This document shows positions 37,901 through 49,992 of a stretch of DNA of 64,000 bases, piece after piece (position 1 is the first letter of the stretch; each line of letters begins with the position of its first letter). The stretch lies in NCBI GenBank assembly GCA_021613535.1, contig CP075493.1:2728001-2792000 (forward strand), read 5' to 3'. This DNA comes from Adineta vaga. Its lineage: Eukaryota; Rotifera. The notes below the pieces were generated by a model. The model was not told the origin of the DNA, searched no databases, and saw only the letters and a list, made by a program, of their open reading frames with translations. Made by a program: the position numbers and the translations under genes.

Positions 37901-40900
37901 ACTTTGTAGAAATTTCCTATGAAAAAAATAATCAATATTATTTATAATACTAGATGTTTATATACCTTTTCAACATCATCCACATGTATCTGTTGTTCAT
38001 GTCGATATTGATCAAATTCACGTTGAAGACGATCTCTATGTTCTAAAAGTTTTCCATTTTCTTGACGAAGATCATGAAGTATTTTTTCATTCTAATAAAA
38101 ACAAAACGAGTTTTGATATAGAATTCGAATCGATATATAAATATATATATACTTGATTGAATTGAATTTCAAATGAGCGATATTTTGTTTCTAAATCCTA
38201 GAAAATCAATTTCAAGAAGATTATTAATCATTGTGATTATTTCAATCCTACTTGTAAACGATCCGTTTTCATTTGTAATTCATTCGTATATGTACGAGTT
38301 ATTTCACGTTCAATTTGTTCATTTCTTTCTTGTGATGCATTAGCAATTTGTTCGAGTCGTTTGATATCATTTTCATAATCCTATTCATGATAAAAATAGG
38401 ATCATTTTGTTAGATCAATTGAACTCACTTTAAGAGTTTGATTTGCTTGCTTTAAATTGTATTCAATTGTTTGCAATCGATCGGATAACTAAACAACGAA
38501 AGAAATTATGTAGATAAAGAGATTTTATCGAATATTTACGCGTTGTTTTTCACTATTCGATTGTTCAAGATCGTAACGAATAGCTTGTCTCTCTTTTTCG
38601 ATATTCTATTATTTAAAAAAAAGAGATTTATAGAAATGATTAAGACAAATATTTACATGAATTTCTGATTCTGTATGAGCAGTTAATTGACGATACTAAA
38701 CAAACGAATTGTTTGTGTACATTTAGTTTTAGATGAATAGAATAGAGTTTTTCTTACTTCTTCTTCATATTCAGATTCAATTTGTTCACGAATTCGTACG
38801 GATAATTCATCAAGTGTATGTTTAAGTTGCTAAACAAACAAAATATTTCCTTATTTTTTAATAAATTTCATGTTCTTACAGCATTTTCTTGATCGAACGT
38901 TTTATTTTCTAATTCAATTTTGTCGATTTTATATTGAGTATTATTCATATCTGTTTTAATTATTTCATATTTTCGTTTCATCTCCTGAAAGAAATTCAAT
39001 TATAATCGAATAGAATATTGTCAATTCAATTTTTATTTACATGCATTTCACGAGTTAGATTTTCATTTTCTCGTAAAATCTCTTGAAGATCACGTTGTAA
39101 TTTCACGTTTTCTTGTCGAGTTCGTCGATCACTATCTTCATTATCTTGAAAACGATGTTCATAAACTGAAACTTGAGATTTGAACTGTAACAAACAACGA
39201 AAGATTTGGTCATTAAATGATAATTTGTTCGAATTAATTTACCTGTTCATTTCTTTGAGTTAAATCAAATAATTTGTTTTCAGTTGTACGTAAATTGTCT
39301 TTCAAAGTCTGTAGGAAAGAGAAAAATAAAACGAAAGACTTGTTAAAAAGAATTGTTTTCGTACTTGATTTTCTCGTCGTAAGTTTTGTAATTCATCACT
39401 TGAATGACCTTTGATCTAGAAGAAGAAGAAATTCGAAGTTGTTAGAATGAAATTTTGTATTAATTTACTCGATCGAATTCAGCTTGTAGTTCAGAAAAAC
39501 GTCGATTGGTTGTATTGAAAGTATTTTGAATTTCAAATGATTTCTCTTTTTCAAACTAAAAAATAAAATTGATTTTAATTATAAATTTTGAATAAATCAA
39601 TGAATATTTACATCTCTTTCACGTTCGAGTTGATGTCGTTCCTGAATTAGAATGAATAAAAAATAAAAATGAAGTCGAAAAAAAACATAAATGAATGTTT
39701 ACATTAAGAAAATTATTTTCCATTTCACGAATTTGTGAACTAAACGTTTCGATTTGTCGTCGTTGTTGCTGAAAATAAATGAAGATTAAGATAAAATTTG
39801 ACTATAGAAATAATTCTTTACTTGAATTTCTCGTTCCATTTGTTCGGATTGATTGTCCGTTGAGAAAGTCTAAACATATTTCAAATGACAAACAACTCAT
39901 TGTTATAAAGATTCGACTGACCGTTTTTTCATGTGTTCGTTGTAAATCTTCGTATCGTCTTCTTTCGTTTTCTAACTGTCGTTGTAGATCAATACGTAAT
40001 TGTTCAGCTGCCTAGATGAACACAACATTTCGATTTTTATATACATTTTAAATAGATACATACTTGAATTTGCCCTTGTAAATTTTGTTTTTCCTGAATA
40101 TGAGCATAAATAAACTACTTATTCAATCAAGGTCATGAAACAAACTTGATTATGAATATTATTGAATTTTTCGTAATCTTTTTGTGTTTGTGTTCGAATT
40201 TCATTTATTACACGATTACGATCTTTAAGCTATATTTAAACAAATATATACATTAGATTTAAATCGAAATACTAAATCATATACTTCATCTTGTAAATTT
40301 TTAATCTCACGTTGCAATGTTTCGATTTGTATTGAATATTGTTGAAGATCTTGACTTTCATATCCGCGATCACGTTTTTCCAATTGCTAAAAAATCATCA
40401 GAAATGTCGGGGGAAGTGTTTGTAATCAATGAAAAATGAAGTAGAATTTCAATATTCGGTCTTACGTGAATACGAGTATTTTTTTCTTCAAGTTCACTTT
40501 GTAATCGATTGATTTTATATTGCCACTAAATATTCGGAAGAAGAAAAAACCCGGTATTCATCAAATTTTTAATATCTTCAATCGATTTACTTCGTCACGA
40601 TCTCGTAAAATTTGTGCAACACGATTCGTTAAACCAGATACATTTTCTGCATCACTTCGAAGTTGTAATGTGATTTGTACAACTGCAGTTTGAAGAGCCT
40701 ATTTCAAATGAAGAATGACAATACAAAAGATATTCGTAGACAAACTCTTACATCAAGTTGTTGTGCATTTTCAATGTTTTCGGTGACCTAAAAAATCGAA
40801 TAGATGAAGAGAGAAAAGATTTTCGACAAACCTTAGATGTTGATGTCGATGGAGGAGGTAGAGGAGGTAACTATTTAATAAAAAAATATATATTTTGGAG

Positions 40901-43900
40901 AAAAATAAATGAAGAAAATAGAAATACTTCAGGATTCCGAACAGGTGTATTGATTAGATGAGTTAATCCATCAACTTGATTTCTTAAATGTTTTTCACCT
41001 TGTCGAAGTTCAATACATTCAGCTCGTAATTGCTAAAATATTTCGATTACAAATCAAACAAAAAAAAACAGCAGAATTCAAATTCTTTACTTCAATCGTT
41101 TCCAAATGTCTTTGTGTCTGTGTATTTAAATCTCGAATTAAATTTTGACTTTTCTAAAAAAGAGAATTTTGTTTTCATTTCTGATTGATCATTCATTCAA
41201 TGACAAAAACGAACTTCGTCTTGCCATCCCGTTGAATTTGAATCTGGTGGCAACATTAATGTAAATGGTGTATTTAATCGAGTTGTTACTTCACTAATTG
41301 CCTCTTCCAATTGCTATGAAACATCACTTAACATTGATTTATTTTCAAGCTAATCTTACTTCAATGATTCGATCACGATTATCCAATGCTTGTTGATATT
41401 CATCAATATTAATATTTGGACTCGCTCGATCTTGCTATGATAAATAAACAAAATCATCGTATCCAAAGAAAAAGAAAATTCTTGTTTTTACACTTGAAAA
41501 ACAAACTATATCGAAGTCGAAATAGCTAAGAACTACAAAGAAATGTGAATACTAACCACAGGATAAGTGAAACGAATTCGAGCAATTAATGGCTAAAAGA
41601 AAGAATGATTGAATGAATTAAGCGAACATTTGATTTTTATACTTCTAATCGATGTTTTTCATAATCAGCCGTTTGTCCTTGTTGTTGTTCAACTAATCGC
41701 TAAAAGAAGAAGAAGAAGAAGTATGAAATGCGATACGAAATGAAAATAATCCGTACAGTAATTTGTGCTTCATATTCAGATTGTAAACGTTGTAAGACTC
41801 GTTCAGCTTTAGATTGTTGTTGTTGATAGTTTTGTATTTGAATTTCATATTGTTGAATTTGTCGACGAGCACGATCCAAATCAGCAAGAGTCTAAATAAA
41901 AGAGTCAACAAAATTTATTGTAGTGAGAAAAACGTTTTTCATTTACTCTATTCAAATCGTTCAACTTTAGTATTGATGAGTCAACTTGCTGTGAAAACAT
42001 GTTGTTAAAATAGAAAAAATGAATTTTTACATTCTTACTTGTTGTAATGAATAAATTTGCTCTTGTAATTTTCTTTCTCGTTCTTTACTTTCGTTTAATT
42101 CTACCTGAAAACTATTCGAATTTAAAAATGTACTTGACATTCCAGCCGTCGTCTGATCTAAAGCTGAATCGATTGATGATGATGTTGTAGTTAGAAGATT
42201 TCGGCCTGGTCGACTGTCCGGTTGTATCTTATATTTTTGTAAAGTTTGTCGAAGTTGTTCATTATCTCTTCGATATTTTTCAAGTTCTTCTCGAAATGCA
42301 CGTCGTTCATCATCATAATCGAAATTATAAAGAGTTTGAGGACCATCACTTTGCTGTGTTGATTGGGAAAAGAGACTTGAAGAAAAAAAAAAGAGAAAAT
42401 TATTTAAATGTTCTTTCGAGGTTAAGTATTTGTTGGATTTGACAAAAAAGAAAGAAATGTCTTGTCAACACTTTCCTTTTGTCTATCTAAACTTATTGTA
42501 ACATTACATCTGACCAGAATGTTTACTTTCAATAGATGAAAAAAATAACCTTGAAGTACGAGACAGAGATGTATCGATGACTTCATAACTACACAATAAA
42601 TGATATCTATTGTTGACTATCAGATGTCTTTCTCATTCCTATGGCTTGATGAATTTCTTTATTGTCAGAACATACCGTCGACGAAGTTGTTCAATTTCAT
42701 TTTGAAGTTGATGCACATAAGTCTATATAGAAGAAAATAAAAATACGAATAGAATTTTCTTCATACTGTTTGTGTTGAATATTCATTTTGATTTCCAGAA
42801 GGTTGATTTTGTTCTTCGAGGAAATAGATACGTAATTTTAAATTGAAATTTTCACGTTTCAGATCTTGAACTTCCTAAGAAAATAAAAAATTGTCATTTT
42901 CTAATTAGTCTTTGAAAATCTTTCTTTTAGCCAACCTCCTCTGCCATATTGCAATGTATCTTTCAAGTGTTATACTACTAAACCGAACACATTAGAGACA
43001 TAAACGCATATACATTGAGATATCTTTTCTTTCTCTCTCTCTCTCTCTCCTTCTCACGATCAAATGAATGTATGATACATGATATACCGAGGCCAATAAA
43101 TGAAAAAAAACCACCGATATGAAGCGTAAAAATACCTTTGTTATTCGTTGCAAAAGAGAAGAAAACGAGGTAATATGACATAAATATATACATATATAGA
43201 CATCGACGATAAAGGAGAAAAGGATGGAATGTGTCAATATATAGATTTAAAGAAGAAGAGAGAAGAAAAATTTAATCTGTCATCTACAGGGTCATACAAG
43301 ACGATTAATATCAAGCAGAAAAAAGGATTTAAATGTACATATATATATCTCTCTCATATTAACAATCCTTCATAAGTATGTTGAAATATAATGATGGTTA
43401 CAATTTCAAACAATTTGTTTCTTTTAAAAACATTGATCTAATGTCGAAGAAAGAATTCCTCTTTTTTCTCCCTTTATTGAATCGATTTATTGAAGGTTCT
43501 TATCAACAACCATCTATAAATCCTTTTAATCATAAAATTAACGAAGAAATGTAATAATCATTAAAATCGAAATTTTCATTTTTTTTCTTTTCTTTCGTTG
43601 AGAATATCATAAAAGAGGATCATTATGTTAGAATTTCACTGAATAACATGTGCCTGTTAGATGAAATGAATCTTTTGTAGTTTATAAAAAACATTACAAA
43701 TTTCATGTCAAATGAAATTCAATGACTTAAATAGTAGTTGTTATAAACTCATAAATCGATTGTAATGTTGAAGAAGAAATCTACTTGTATTGTATTTTTT
43801 TATTTGAAATATAAAAAAAAACGAAATGAAAACCTTCAAATTCCGTTTAATATGAGAGCAATTCATGAAAGAACGCTATCTTCTTATTGAAATTAGATCT

Positions 43901-44391
43901 TTTGTTGTTCTATTTTACAAAAATATTCACAGACATTGTCCTTCAATCTCAAATAGCTTTATCAAACAATTTCAAAGAAAATAATTCAAATCTCTATTAT
44001 ATTTTCATAGAATCGAGTTTTAAAAGATAATTTTCTATCTCTTTTAACAAAGAAGCGTAAGAATAATTAGATCAATACATTAGTAATATTACGAATCACA
44101 ATAAGATTTAGTTCTATTAGAAAACAGCGGAATATCTAACTCATATTTACCGTATGAAATCTTCTGAAGAGTAGAGAAAAAGAATAGATGGTTTCTTAGA
44201 ATGCATAACATACTTTATCATAATCACGAACTGTGAATGTTGGCGTTGAACCTAATTCAGGTAATGGTGTATTTGTTAATGGAGTTTCTAAAAAGACATT
44301 TATAGTGCAAATCGAGATAAAATCTTAAATGAGAAATATTTATACCTTCAGATTCATGTGAGGAAAGTATTTCTTGATTGTTATTGTCCAT
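31385..44391 (-). CDS. Centrosomin/CDK5RAP2/myomegalin-type giant coiled-coil protein
   Basis: Several dozen exons, mostly 60-200 nt with introns of about 50 nt. Exon 1 (44346-44391) encodes MDNNNQEILSSHESE; exon 2 (44214-44287) ends TFTVRDYDK; exon 3 (42767-42874) starts EVQDLKRENFNLKLRIYFLE. The last is a textbook CM1 motif (Cnn_1N), which in this family binds and activates gamma-tubulin ring complexes. Exons 4-6 follow with in-phase joins checked by hand (TYVHQLQNEIEQLRRR, YEVIDTSLSRTSS, SLFSQSTQQSDG...FREELEKYRRDNEQL). The rest is almost continuous Gln/Glu/Lys/Arg-rich coiled coil, with KELARQKYVNQVLWRKLDAL near 35400. The last exon encodes RPTLNNLQKARSNMEHH... and stops at 31385-31387. 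Estimated length is well over 2000 residues. It should sit at centrosomes or basal bodies. Rootletin was considered but lacks CM1. Confidence 0.85.
42936..42947 (-). CDS. Candidate alternative first exon (MAEE) of the centrosomin-type gene
   Basis: Within the unusually long second intron lies ATG GCA GAG GAG followed by a GT donor, about 60 nt before the CM1 exon. It joins in phase 0 to give MAEEEVQDLKREN, exactly as exon 2 does. That would place CM1 at the very N-terminus, as in short myomegalin isoforms. Confidence 0.4.
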
Positions 44392-44411
44392 AAATGGTTG
44401 ATGACGATCTA

Positions 44412-45470
44412 AATTTAGTTATTCATCTTATTAAGATCAATGCAATGAATTACCGCCGATTATGGATCATCCCTTGTTGCTAGGAACAACCTGATTACTA
44501 AACATTCTGATGTATTAGATAGAACATAATATATCTTTTTATTATTTAAGAATAAAACTTATTTTCAAATATAAATTTTCTTTTTTTTTCTGTTAAACTA
44601 GATGGCGCTTTCGTCCATGTAATTTAGTAAATGTGTTATTCATGAATATACTCATGCTAATAGAAGTGTAAAGTTAAGATTGTTACATACATTTTTAAGA
44701 AAACGAAAGAGATAAATAAGGAAGAACTTTACCGTTGTATTTGTTTCAATATATCTACGTACATGTCTTCAAATATCTTTTGTATTCATAGCGGTCGTTA
44801 TCTGCGATTTGTTGTCACTATTGACTTGATGGATATACGTTTTCATTTGTCTTATATATTCTTCTTATTCTGTAATGCTTTTAAAAAAAGACAAGAATGA
44901 GAATGATTGTTACTGTTCTCGTCCTTTTGGCATCATTCCCGTGGTCGTCATCGTTGACATATCGTTTTGTATTGTTCGGTTAAAAACGACACAGAGAGAG
45001 AGAGAATACGTAGGTAAGGAGACAATACCAAGGATTGAAATGGATATATCGAATCTATTGATTGATCGACGAACTGAGATACATATTTGGCGGAAAAGGA
45101 GAGTGATACTTTATTCTGAATAGTTATCATGTGAATTTACACGTGGTCAAAAAACAAACATTTATACCCATCACAGGATGATCTATGAATTTCAATTTGA
45201 GCGACCGTGTTGCACAGCAATTACATCGACGTAGTTGAGGTTTGTCAGACATCAGATACGGGTCGTTACACAATTGTTCTACAAAAAATATCTACGAGTC
45301 AAGAAGTACAATTTTAGACGCACTGAAATATATTGACACGTAATGAAAACATTTTTCTTTCTTTGAATAAATAAAAATCTACTTATACAATAAAACAAAA
45401 TATGCTGGTTTACTTCAAGAATATTATGACTGAAAATGATGTATTTGTTTTTCGAGAAATAAAGAAAGAA
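44412..45470. other. Intergenic, no gene seen
   Basis: Region between the centrosomin-type 5' end and the 3' end of the secreted orphan. Frames at 44875-45130 on opposite strands overlap each other and lack motifs. It probably contains the centrosomin-type promoter. Confidence 0.5.
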
Positions 45471-46541
45471 TTATTCCCATGTCGATGCACAATAGAGTTG
45501 TTCCAATGATTTTAACATCACTCGAGCTGTTTGTCCGATAGAATCAACAGCAATTGACCATTGATAAAGCATTAATTTGACTTCTTCATTATTATTTAAA
45601 TCTACTGTTGAGACAGGTGATGTCGTTGGAGTTTTTCGAGATTTTTTCGGTACTTTTCGTTTGGCATCTGTTGTGAATTGTTCCTATAAACGTTCAAACT
45701 ATGCATAACTTTTAGAATATAAAAATTCTTTTCCTACCGTTGCGACTCGATTAGCATTATTAACAATAATTTCAAGTAATTCATCAAACGTTTTTGGTTT
45801 ATCTTCTTTTACACCTTGAATAATATTATTCAATGGTGTCAATGTTTGTTGTGTGATCATATTGAATAGATAGTTATCATAACGTTCTGATCTACTTAAA
45901 ACTGTTACAACTCGATTTGTAACATTTTTTAATGTCGAAAATATTCTTTCTACCATTTGAGTATTTAAATCTGGATGAAGATGTTTCAATAACCATTCAG
46001 GTAAAGTACCATTTGTTAGTAATTGATCATGAATAACGTCCAAATGAGTTGCATTAATAATACTACCAATCATATGTTCTAAATCGAATTCAGTTTCGAT
46101 AGTAGTCAATATACCATTACCTAATTTTTCATAATCAATTTCACGTATAATCATACGCATAACAGCATCTGTATCAATATTTTCTCGAAGTTTATTCATT
46201 GAATCATTATTATTGAGAATTAATAGAGCAACATTGGTGAAATTAACATCACGAATAGTATTTGCAATCATTTGTTCAACGATTGTACCACGAACAGGAG
46301 CGGAACTACTACTTTTGCCAATAGTTTCATCAACTAGAAAACGTTTTTGTCGTTGATGAGGATTTTCTTCAACTAATGACGAAGCACGATAAGAACGCAT
46401 TGCCAATTGAGCAATTTCGGGAATAATTGTTGTCAAACTACTTGTTGTTCGAAGTAAAGCACAAGAACTTGTACTCAATTGAGCAAAAACATTTGTTTGC
46501 AATAAACTAATACAAACAACAACGATTACTAAAATACGCAT
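45471..46541 (-). CDS. Secreted protein of unknown family
   Basis: Two exons: 45738-46541 and 45471-45683, joined in phase at VAT|EQFTTDAKRK. The N-terminus MRILVIVVVCISLLQTNVFA is a clear signal peptide. The mature part has a possible dibasic/RQKRF cleavage near residue 67, several N-glycosylation sequons (NFTN, NATH, NGTL, NVTN) and a Lys/Arg-Thr-rich patch near residue 285, ending VMLKSLEQLYCASTWE. It is hydrophilic, helical and low in Cys. I do not recognise the family. A CTTCTTAG acceptor sits a few bases before the ATG, and the PARL gene ends 271 nt upstream on the same strand. Confidence 0.8.
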
Positions 46542-46812
46542 CTCTTTCTAAGAAGATCAAAGTTATTATAATACTCTATGCAGCATTATTCCTTTATATA
46601 TATATATATATCCTCGATTGTTTATTTCCAATTATTTCTCAAGTATTTAACAATTACTTGTATAACGAATGGTATGTTAACAACATTTCAAAATAAATAG
46701 ATCTGAATGTAACTTCTCATCGATCATTACTGCGTTTTTTTGTTAGGAAGAATTCTTTTACATTCTGTATAGTTTATTTCTACATGTAATATACACTAAA
46801 TCAATAGATGTT

Positions 46813-47776
46813 TCATAAACGTCCACGAATTTTCAAAAAATAATATAAAGTTCCAGCAATAGCACCACCAATATGTCCAGCTGATCCAATATTTCCTTGA
46901 CGATGGGTAACTGCTCGATAGAGATCATACGCAACAAATGCACCGACGGCAGCAATTACTGGCATGGGTACAATGAAGAAAAGAAGAACAGGATCGAATG
47001 GACGAAGAAATGCATAGAGTATAGTCATACCCATTGTTACACCTACAATAAAACGAACATGATTGGAAGAAGAAAAACAAAATTATCGTGGAAACAAACC
47101 TGATGCACCTACAGCAGGTAAATTAGGTCTTCGATCATAAAATCGTTGATAAAAGATATGCGCAAGTGAACATCCCACTGCACTAACAAGAAATAATTGA
47201 GTAAACGCTGGTAAACCAATTTGACTCAGTACAAGTGGTCCTAAACATTCAATCAATTGTTGTCTTCGAAAGTCGAACACCTGAATGACATCTTACCAAA
47301 ACTATATAAAACTAAGTTATTAATAAAAAAATGCATCAAATCAAAATGACTGAATGCCGATGTAAGTAATGTCCAAACACGATTTTCTTGAACTACTCCA
47401 TTCCATGATACCACTATCGAAAAGAAAAACTGAAATGTTAATTTTCTTGATTATTTCAAACAAATATACTGAAATTCTTCGTCAAAAACCATAATAAACG
47501 TTGATCATGATTAGTTCGAAGATTTGCATAAGCAAATTTCCAAGTAATAAAAACAAATCCATTGACAGCAATGATTCCAAGTATGATATTTTTTTCATTA
47601 ATAAAACCAAATGGTCGTTGATTATTTGAACGAGACGATGAAGACATTGAAGAACGTATTTTTTCCGTTAAAAGTGACGAACGAAGTGCACGGCGTGGTT
47701 TTTCACTCGTTAATTGACGACGACAAATAAGTAGAGGAGTTTGTCGAGAAACTAATGTTCGTAATAAGAAATTCAT
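46813..47776 (-). CDS. PARL: PARL-type mitochondrial rhomboid protease
   Basis: An inner-membrane intramembrane serine protease family that processes PINK1- and PGAM5-like substrates. Four exons. The N-terminus MNFLLRTLVSRQTPLLICRR is Arg-rich, without acids, as in a mitochondrial presequence. A first hydrophobic segment (IILGIIAVNGFVFITWKF) lies before the rhomboid core, the PARL topology. The core has WTLLTSAFSHFDLMHFFINN, the nucleophile motif GAS|GVTMGM (Ser of G-x-S-G split across an intron near 47035-47100) and the catalytic His in SAGHIGGAIAGTLYYFL. The C-terminus is KIRGRL. CCDC43 ends 189 nt upstream on the same strand, and an acceptor (GGCTTGTTTCAG) lies shortly before the ATG. Confidence 0.92.
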
Positions 47777-47965
47777 CGTTTATCTTATCTGAAACAAGCC
47801 ATGAACGCATAGAATGATTCACATTTTTTAATCTATTCAAAATAGCGTATGATTCTCTGAGAGTAAAGATGAAGCGAATTTAAATGTATCAGTTTTGTTT
47901 TTTATTAATCATTTTTTCAAAACACAACTAATCTCGGAAAAGCGAGAAAAGGTATTGTATGAATT

Positions 47966-48864
47966 TTAGCGTCGTCGTTCTTGTTTTTGAGCTCGCTGTT
48001 GTGCTTTCTTTTTTCTATCCTCATCTTTCTGTTTTTGATTGTTAGCATCGATTTTATTCTTTTCTTGTTGTTTCTTATGAACCTAAAATGTCAAAAGAAT
48101 CCATTTTAAACAAGATTTTGCAAAACACAAAAGAAAGTTCTTACGTCATGCTGCAATTCTCTTGATTTTCTTTCACGATCTTCAATTTCCTGTGCATTAT
48201 TATTTTGAAATAAACTATTTCCACTTGTCTCTTGATCATCATCATAATCAAGTTCATCTTCAGAAATTTCTGAATATTTCGCTAAAACTTGAGATTTATG
48301 TTTTCGTAAGGCAACATCGTCAGCTGATTTGTTCGAATTAAGATCGCTAGAAGATTTTTGTTGTTTAGTACTTGATTCCATTCGATTCATTGCATTAATT
48401 AAAGCTGTACTGATAGCATCATCATTGTCTTTATCAGTAACTACAATTATTTCAATATTCGATCAAAATTTATTTGTTTTAAAGAAGATTAATGGTCAAA
48501 TTTCAATATTTATTACCTACTCGATTGTTCATAGAATTTTCACGATGATTAGTTTCATTTTGTGATTGATACCATTGATCGAGTATTTGTTGACTAAGAC
48601 CATCGATATTATTATTATGCTAATAAATTGAAATTAACACGTCTATTTATATGTTTTTCAAAGATGAATTTTTACTTTTAAATCAAGATCAACGAGTAAT
48701 TCACCAATGGCTATTAGTTTTTCTTCATCAGTTTCACTATCACTTGTAACAATTCCAAGTAAATACTGAACAAAATCACTCATATCAGCATTATTTGATT
48801 GTAAATCATTGAGTAAGGATCGAATCCAGTCGTCAAATGATGATGAAGATATTGCTTCTGCCAT
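47966..48864 (-). CDS. CCDC43: CCDC43 homologue
   Basis: Four exons. Exon 1 encodes MAEAISSSSFDDWIRSLLND...YLLGIVTSD...EEKLIAIGELLVDL, the helical PWI-like N-terminal region of CCDC43. The middle exons have LSQQILDQWYQSQN and KSQVLAKYSEISEDELDYDD. The C-terminus is a basic/Gln coiled coil (KKQQEKNKIDANNQKQKDED...QKQERRR), also as in CCDC43. Function in animals is poorly defined. It is likely soluble, and first of a same-strand pair with PARL. Confidence 0.85.
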
Positions 48865-49992
48865 TGGACAAAACTCACGTCAAGATCTAAAAATACTATT
48901 AGAAAATTGGGTCAAGTTATAGAATCGATACACAACACAAATATATATGAAGAAAAATAGATGTTCGAATGTTATGTCACAAACAGTAGTAATAGTAGTT
49001 ATTGATGAAAATTTTGTATTGGATATTATGTGATTTCACAATTCGATAGATGACACTTTCTTACAATCATATTATTCTTTTCTTGAAAATATTAGTATAT
49101 CAGATAGTAATATTATGAAGATCTCTGTAATTCTGTGTCTCATACTGTTTTAAAATGATCTTATCAAACACGTGTAGTTTATACTGTATGATCTAAATTA
49201 CATGAAGAATCTACATTCATTTCAACATATGACCTTGATTTTCAGTCTACTAAGATAAACATTACCCGTTCGAAAAATATGGAGGAAAATTCCTCATTGT
49301 GAGAAGAATTCATGACATGATGTCTCACCAGTAATTATTTATTAATATAATTGATGAATTTCTTACAATAAACTTGATTTATAGTATATCGTTCTTTTTT
49401 TCACACACATTGATGGAATGTGAGGGAGATATAATGTACATAGTATCATTCTACATACCAAGAGGTTATCATCAGTAAAGAAAGATCGCAAAAACTACGT
49501 TATTATTGTTTTAATTCGTTCGATACAAGTATGTAGAAATTAACTGATTCTCTTTAAGAAGCGTTTGCATTCGAACAAAATAGCAATGATGTCGCTTTAT
49601 TCTTCATTTTCATTCAAACTATAGTGATATATTTGTTAATATCGTTCGTTTTTTCACCTTCAGGCATTTTGATTACTGATCATTGAAGTAAAATCAATCG
49701 AATCGAAAATAACTGTTCTCTTTTAATATCTTATAAAAACAAATGAAAAAAGCGTAATCATTGCTCATAAATATAGATTGAACATATTCTTTGACCGTTA
49801 CTCTCTCTCTCTCTTCCTCTCTTTCTCTTCGTTCGTTTTCTTTTTAAGTTGACACCCTGTCACTTCCAATGTTTGTATAAGCCATTTGGCCAGTCAGCGT
49901 GTAGATGTAAATGTGATTAATGACATTGTTGACAATCGTCGATATACATATATTAGAACGAATACAAAGTACACAATTCTCATTTGTATATC
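48865..49992. other. Intergenic region between divergent genes, no gene seen
   Basis: AT-rich DNA with a (CT)n tract near 49801-49830. It must carry the divergent promoters for the CCDC43 and TSP1-Ig-pseudotrypsin genes. No supported coding frame. Confidence 0.5.

Noticed and set aside
31385-44391. Rootletin/CROCC as identity of the long coiled-coil gene
   Set aside because: The N-terminal KRENFNLKLRIYFLEE block is the CM1 motif of centrosomin/CDK5RAP2/myomegalin, which rootletin lacks.
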